A DNA stretch of 8,669 nt from DASPXY01 sp038227745 (GTDB lineage: Bacteria; Planctomycetota; Planctomycetia; Gemmatales; Gemmataceae). The stretch spans positions 1 through 8,669 of the forward strand of contig JBBRPS010000439.1 of assembly GCA_038227745.1 (NCBI GenBank), written 5' to 3'. Below, in pieces: positions 5,176 through 8,669 of this stretch (its first letter is position 1; each line of letters begins with the position of its first letter). The notes under the pieces were generated by a model. That model was not told where the DNA came from. It did not search any database and saw nothing but the letters and a program-made list of their open reading frames with translations. A program made the translations under genes and the position numbers.

Positions 5176-7365
5176 ATGTTTGACCGATGGCGCCGCCGCC
5201 GTCCTGCTACCCCGCCCTCCCCCTGCCGGCGCCGCGTCCGCCTCGCGGTCGAGCCGCTGGAAAACCGCCTGACCCCGACGGCGATCGTCTGGAGCAACCG
5301 CGGGACCGCCACCGACACGTTCACCCCTGCCGAGCGCGTGGTGGTCGATCAGGCGGTGGCGTACTGGGAACAGCTCACGATCGACATCGGGTTGCCGGCC
5401 CCGCGCCTCGACGTGACCATCACGGGCGGCACCAACTCCGGTCTGCACCTGGGGGGCGCCTCGGGCCTGACCGCCAACGTCTTCAGCGACAGCCGCGGCT
5501 CGTACAGCGCCAACATCTACATCGACGCCGACGCCGGCGGCACCGGCTGGTACATCGACCCGAACCCCGCCGACAACAGCGAGTACGCCAGGCAGACCAG
5601 CCCGTCCGACTTCGCCGGCGGACCGCCCGGGAGCGACCTGTACTCGACGGTCCTGCACGAGCTGTGTCACTCCCTGGGCTTCAACGATTCCCAGGAGATC
5701 GACGCCCACTTGACCCCGGAGCCGGACGGCACCTGGCTCTACACCGGCGCCGGCGGCCTGGCCGCCCTGTTCGCCTCCGACAAGACCCACCTGTCCGCGG
5801 CCGCTCACCCGGGCGACATGATGAACGCGGTCGGCCTCGCCGGCGTGCGCACCCTGCCGTCCGACCTCGACCAGCGCATCCTCGTGGACGCCTACCGCGG
5901 CCCGGTGCAGCTCGCGGGCGACTGGGACGGCAACAAGACGGCGACCCCCGGCGTGTTCGACCCGGGCACGGGCGTCTGGTACATGCGCAACGCCAACGTC
6001 GGCGGCCCGAGTACCTTCGGAGGCAGTACCGCCGACCTGCCGGCCTTCCCCTACGGGGCGCGCGGCTGGCTGCCGGTGGTGGGCGACTGGGACGGCAATG
6101 GGACGACGACGGTCGGCGTGGTCGATCCGGCCACGATGACCTGGTACCTCAAGAACAGCAACAGTGCCGGCGGCCCCGACATCGCCCCGTTCCAGTTCGG
6201 CGCCCTCGGCTGGATCCCCATCGCGGGCGACTGGAACGGCGACGGCAAGGACAGCATCGGTGCGTTCGACCCCGCGACGGCCACGTTCTACCTCAAGAAC
6301 ACGGACACCAGCGGCGCCCCCGACATCGGACCGTTTCCGTTCGGCGCCCCGGGCTGGGTGCCGGTGGTCGGCGACTGGGACGGCAACGGCACCACCACCA
6401 TCGGCGTCTTCGACCCTGGCTTCGCGACCTTCTACTTCAAGAACAGCAACCTCCCCGGCGCCCCGGACATCGGGCCATTCGTCTACGGGGCGCGGAACTG
6501 GAAGCCGGTGGCGGGGGACTGGGACGGCAACGGCACGGAGACCATCGGCGTCGTCGATCCGGCGACGAGCACGCGCTATCTGCGCAACAGCAACACGCCG
6601 GGCGGGGCGGACGCGGTCTTCGTCTACGACCCGAACCCCGCGCCGGTGACCGCCGGCATGCTGCCGGTGTCGGGTGACTGGAACGGCGACGGCAAGACGA
6701 AGACCGGCCTGTTCGACACGTTGACGGGGACGTGGGTCCTGAAGAACGCGAACGACTCCGACCCGACGAACGTGACCACGTTCCGCTACGGGGCGCCGGG
6801 CTGGCTGCCGGTGACGGGGGACTGGGACGGCAACCGCACGACCACCGTCGGCGTGTTCGACCCGGCCACGGCGACGTTCTACCTCAAGAACCGCAACACC
6901 GGCGGCGCCCCGGACATCACGCCCTTCGTCTTCGGCGCGCCGGGGTGGAAGCCCCTGGCGGGCGACTGGGACGGCGACGGCAAGTACAGCGTCGGCGTGT
7001 TCGACCCGACCTTCGCGGGGTTTTACCTCAAGAACACGAACACGGGCGGCGCCCCGGACCTCGGGCCGTTCGCCTTCGGGGGAGCGGGCTGGATGCCGGT
7101 GGTGGGCGACTGGGACGGCAACGGCACGACGACCGTCGCCGTCTTCGACCCGACCTTCGGCAACTGGTACATCAAGAACGCGAATATTGGCGGCGCGCCG
7201 GACATCGGGCCTTTCAACTTCGGACTGCGCGACGGGCGGCCGGTGGCCGGCGACTGGGACGGGGACAGGCGTTTCACGATCGGCGTCTATGACCGCGATG
7301 CCGGCCTGTTCTACCTGCGGAACAGCAACTTCCCTGGGCCTCAGGACATCGGCCCGTTCTCGTAA
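5176..7365 (+). CDS. Metzincin-type metalloprotease with ten FG-GAP/VCBS-like repeats
   Basis: This 729-aa protein is probably a cell-surface or secreted protease. ATG 5176 is chosen over an in-frame ATG at 5044 because AGGAG (5163-5167) sits 8 nt upstream and the extension looks non-coding. The N-terminus is strongly basic and carries RLAVEPLENRLTP (22-34), a motif typical of planctomycete surface proteins, but no classical hydrophobic signal peptide. Residues 35-245 resemble a matrixin-like domain: TFTPAERVVVDQAVAYWEQ helix, then HELCHSLGFND (161-171), the metzincin zinc signature with Asp171 in place of the usual third His, and a probable Met-turn at DMMNA (214-218). Ten repeats follow from residue 248, each beginning GDW(D/N)G with a DxDxN/DG calcium-type loop and continuing FDP..WYLKN..PD..PF.FG..GW.PV. 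The repeats probably form a propeller-like binding or display module. It is transcribed away from the neighbouring operon; substrate and partner are unknown. Confidence 0.85.
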   Translation: MFDRWRRRRPATPPSPCRRRVRLAVEPLENRLTPTAIVWSNRGTATDTFTPAERVVVDQAVAYWEQLTIDIGLPAPRLDVTITGGTNSGLHLGGASGLTANVFSDSRGSYSANIYIDADAGGTGWYIDPNPADNSEYARQTSPSDFAGGPPGSDLYSTVLHELCHSLGFNDSQEIDAHLTPEPDGTWLYTGAGGLAALFASDKTHLSAAAHPGDMMNAVGLAGVRTLPSDLDQRILVDAYRGPVQLAGDWDGNKTATPGVFDPGTGVWYMRNANVGGPSTFGGSTADLPAFPYGARGWLPVVGDWDGNGTTTVGVVDPATMTWYLKNSNSAGGPDIAPFQFGALGWIPIAGDWNGDGKDSIGAFDPATATFYLKNTDTSGAPDIGPFPFGAPGWVPVVGDWDGNGTTTIGVFDPGFATFYFKNSNLPGAPDIGPFVYGARNWKPVAGDWDGNGTETIGVVDPATSTRYLRNSNTPGGADAVFVYDPNPAPVTAGMLPVSGDWNGDGKTKTGLFDTLTGTWVLKNANDSDPTNVTTFRYGAPGWLPVTGDWDGNRTTTVGVFDPATATFYLKNRNTGGAPDITPFVFGAPGWKPLAGDWDGDGKYSVGVFDPTFAGFYLKNTNTGGAPDLGPFAFGGAGWMPVVGDWDGNGTTTVAVFDPTFGNWYIKNANIGGAPDIGPFNFGLRDGRPVAGDWDGDRRFTIGVYDRDAGLFYLRNSNFPGPQDIGPFS
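5917..7365 (+). repeat. Ten in-frame tandem repeats, 144-nt period
   Basis: Repeat units begin at the GDW codons at 5917, 6082, 6226, 6370, 6514, 6673, 6817, 6961, 7105 and 7249. Seven of nine intervals are exactly 144 nt (48 codons). The first interval is 165 nt and the fifth 159 nt, through in-frame insertions of 7 and 5 codons between the KN-type strand and the next GW/PV strand. The tenth unit is cut short by the stop codon after IGPFS. Each encodes an Asp/Asn/Gly calcium-type loop. The length regularity suggests expansion by unequal recombination within the gene. Confidence 0.92.
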
Positions 7366-7391
7366 GGCGCGCGGCAGGGAATCCTGTCCCT

Positions 7392-7421
7392 CCCCTCTCC
7401 CCTGTACGCGGGAGAGAGGGG
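7392..7421. repeat. Dispersed REP-like GC-rich hairpin
   Basis: CCCCTCTCCC (7392-7401) pairs with GGGAGAGAGGGG (7410-7421) around an 8-nt loop (CTGTACGC), with a 2-nt GA bulge. The flank continues TTGGGGGTGAG to 7432. From memory, hairpins of this CCCTCTCCC...GGGAGAGGGG...GGGGGTGAGG type are common dispersed intergenic repeats in high-GC bacteria; that was not checked here. It begins 26 nt after the metalloprotease stop and could also act as its terminator, but no T-run follows. Confidence 0.6.
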
Positions 7422-7447
7422 TTGGGGGTGAGCGACTGTGTTGAAAG

Positions 7448-8425
7448 TCAAGCGGTTTTCGCGTGGGCCAGGGCGGTCTGGGCGGCCCACGGCTTGCCGC
7501 TGCGGAGGATGGCGTTGGCGATGACCACCAGCTTGCGGGCCACCGCCGTCAGCACCACCTTGGCCGGCTTGCCCGCCGCCTTGAGCCGGTCCGCGAAAAC
7601 CTTGAGGACCGGGTGGTGCTGCCGCGCGCTGAGGGCCGCCATGTACAAGACCGACCGCACCGCCGACCGGCCCCCGGCCACATGCCGCCTCCCGCGCTGC
7701 CGGCCGCTGTCGGCGTCGAACGGAGCCAGCCCGACCAGGGCCGCCGCCTCGTTCCCGCGGAGCGTGCCCAGCTCGGGCACCTCGGCCAGCAGCGTCAAGC
7801 TGGCCACCGGGCCGATCCCCGGGATGCCCCGCAGCAGGTCGTCCTTGGCCCGCCACACCGGGCTGGCCTTGACCGCCGCCGCCAGGTCCGCGTCGGCCCT
7901 GGCCAGGCGGCGTTCCAGCCAGGCCACGTGCGTCTGCAGGTCCTTGCGGACCCGGCGGTCGGCGCAGCCGCCCAGGCGGTTGCGCTCCATGGTGAGCATC
8001 TCCAGCAACTGGCGGCGGCGGCCCAACAGGGCGTCCAGGGCCTGGGTGTCCGCGTCTGGCAGCGCGCGCACGGGGGGCTTGACGGCCGCACCGAAGTGGG
8101 CCAGCACGGCGGCGTCAAGGGCGTCGCTCTTGGCCAGTTGGCCGGTGGCCCGAGCGAAGTCGCGGACCTGGCGGGGGTTGACAACGGCCACGCGCAGGCC
8201 GGCGGCGGCCAGGGCGGCGGCGGCGGGCAGCTCCAGGCCGCCGGTGGCCTCCAGCACGATGAGGGCCACGTTCAGGGGCTTGAGCCGCGCGACCAGGGCG
8301 GCGTGGCCGGCCGGATCGTTGGGCACCCCGAAGGTCTCCTGGGTGACCTCGCCGAGGCGGGTGGCGGCGTCGAGGCGGTCCTTGGAGACGTCGAGGCCGA
8401 CGACAACTTCGGAGGGAGGGGTCAT
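7448..8425 (-). CDS. IS110 family transposase (DEDD recombinase)
   Basis: This 325-aa protein is a full-length IS110-family transposase, which recombines donor and target DNA under the guidance of a structured bridge RNA made by the element itself. The N-terminal RuvC-like DEDD domain shows GLDVSK with Asp12, LEATGG with Glu59, and KSDALDA with Asp101 and Asp104, so all four acidic residues are present. A coiled-coil-like Arg/Leu-rich linker spans about 125-190. The C-terminal Transposase_20 domain begins with the helix-hairpin-helix IPGIGP (201-206) and contains DSGRQRGRR with Ser240, the expected catalytic serine, followed by GGRSAVRSVLYMAAL. The ATG at 8425 is preceded by GGAG 5 nt upstream. 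No frameshift or missing catalytic residue is visible, so it may be active. It is a mobile gene unrelated to its chromosomal neighbours. Confidence 0.95.
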   Translation of the reverse strand: MTPPSEVVVGLDVSKDRLDAATRLGEVTQETFGVPNDPAGHAALVARLKPLNVALIVLEATGGLELPAAAALAAAGLRVAVVNPRQVRDFARATGQLAKSDALDAAVLAHFGAAVKPPVRALPDADTQALDALLGRRRQLLEMLTMERNRLGGCADRRVRKDLQTHVAWLERRLARADADLAAAVKASPVWRAKDDLLRGIPGIGPVASLTLLAEVPELGTLRGNEAAALVGLAPFDADSGRQRGRRHVAGGRSAVRSVLYMAALSARQHHPVLKVFADRLKAAGKPAKVVLTAVARKLVVIANAILRSGKPWAAQTALAHAKTA

Positions 8426-8669
8426 GGGATCTCCAGTTCAGGGGCGTCCGGGGTGGCTCGTCCTTGCGGATGCGGCCTCGGGGGCCGAGCGACTGTTCGA
8501 GCTGGCCGGACCAAGGAGGGGGAGGAGTCAGGGCAAACGCACTTCAAAACCCGCGGAAATATGGGGTTAGAGCGAGAACTCTTGGAAACCGCTCCTCCAG
8601 CCATCCAAGCAGTTTTCCGTTCTTTCCAAGGCGATTTCGGGGGTTCCAAGCGTCGAGACTGCGGAAAAA
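8426..8669 (-). ncRNA. IS110 5' non-coding region, candidate bridge RNA locus
   Basis: This stretch upstream of the transposase has no convincing gene; a 75-codon frame within it (8649-8422) looks like chance. In the IS110 group this is where the bridge RNA is encoded. A clear foldable core is present: outer stem TCCTTG (8461-8466)/CAAGGA (8512-8517) and inner stem GGCC-G-AGC (8483-8490)/GCTGGCC (8501-8507) with one bulged G, separated by an asymmetric internal loop. That resembles the stem, internal-loop, stem layout of bridge-RNA guide loops. I could not assign donor or target guides, and a second loop is not obvious, so the exact RNA limits are unknown. Confidence 0.35.
8581..8650. repeat. 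Iterated TCCAAG motif with an inverted copy
   Basis: TCCAAG occurs at 8604-8609, 8625-8630 and 8645-8650, spaced 21 and 20 bp, about two helical turns. An inverted copy lies at 8581-8588 (CTTGGAAA), an exact 8-bp complement of TTTCCAAG at 8623-8630. The region is less GC-rich than the rest of the window. It may be protein-binding DNA at the IS end, part of an RNA stem, or part of the flanking chromosome. Confidence 0.4.

Larger units (their letters stand above)
7433..8669 (-). mobile_element. IS110-family insertion sequence, outer ends not resolved
   Basis: The element consists of the transposase (8425-7448), a very short 3' flank and a longer 5' non-coding region running toward the window edge. 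IS110 elements normally lack terminal inverted repeats and cause little or no target duplication, so ends cannot be fixed by eye. I place the inner end near 7433 because the REP-like repeat ends there at a CT dinucleotide (leftward reading CTCACCC), and CT is a known IS110-type core. The other end is somewhere between about 8560 and beyond 8669. The long 5' and short 3' non-coding arrangement fits the IS110 group rather than the IS1111 group. Confidence 0.5.

Noticed and set aside
5187..6677. A 496-codon frame overlapping the metalloprotease gene
   Set aside because: It is an Arg/His-rich out-of-frame shadow of the protease and its repeats.
5917..7365. The regular 144-nt array as a CRISPR array or non-coding satellite
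   Set aside because: The units are in frame, end in a stop codon, and encode a conserved protein repeat. They lack the short identical-repeat and unique-spacer structure of CRISPR.
7422..8570. A 382-codon rightward frame opposite the IS110 transposase
   Set aside because: It is antisense to an intact transposase and is Ser/Ala/Arg-rich shadow without recognisable motifs.
8422..8649. A 75-codon leftward frame upstream of the transposase
   Set aside because: It has no clear ribosome binding site or domain, is Pro/Arg/Ser-rich, and covers the region expected to encode the bridge RNA.

Overview
The window looks like a chromosomal segment of a high-GC planctomycete, most likely of the Gemmata group (Gemmataceae). 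This rests on a DUF1549/DUF1553 gene beside a DUF1501 gene (families greatly expanded in Planctomycetes), a WD40 protein translationally coupled to that pair, and a large secreted-type protein with the basic N-terminus and 'VEPLENR' motif common in planctomycete surface proteins. The organism assignment is an inference from gene content; no rRNA gene is present.

Layout. Positions 47-730 (+) carry an unrecognised protein whose N-terminus is doubtful and may be frameshifted. Converging on it is a leftward three-gene operon: DUF1549/DUF1553 (4856-3195), then DUF1501 (3103-1817), then a seven-blade WD40 protein (1820-798). The first two genes are separated by 91 bp filled by a striking nested palindrome (3123-3185). 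The last two overlap by 4 bp. A divergent intergenic region (4857-5175) holds candidate promoters for both directions and an 11-bp inverted repeat that overlaps the leftward promoter. Rightward from 5176 to 7365 lies a 729-aa protein with a metzincin-type zinc-protease domain followed by ten 48-residue Asp/Gly-rich repeats. Immediately after it is a REP-like hairpin repeat (7392-7421). An IS110-family transposase (8425-7448, leftward) follows, with a non-coding 5' region (8426-8669) where IS110 elements normally encode their bridge RNA.

How the parts may work together. The operon probably encodes an exported DUF1549/1553 protein, a Tat-exported DUF1501 protein of the alkaline-phosphatase/sulfatase superfamily, and a WD40 scaffold or interaction protein. 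This trio is common in planctomycetes but its biochemical role is not established. The metalloprotease-repeat protein is probably an independent cell-surface or secreted protein. The IS110 element is an insertion whose 3' end abuts a palindromic repeat, which fits the known preference of this family for REP-like targets.

I do not see a clear new defence or biosynthetic system. The most unusual items are the nested palindrome, the putative bridge-RNA region with the REP-adjacent insertion, and the protease with its near-perfectly periodic repeat array.
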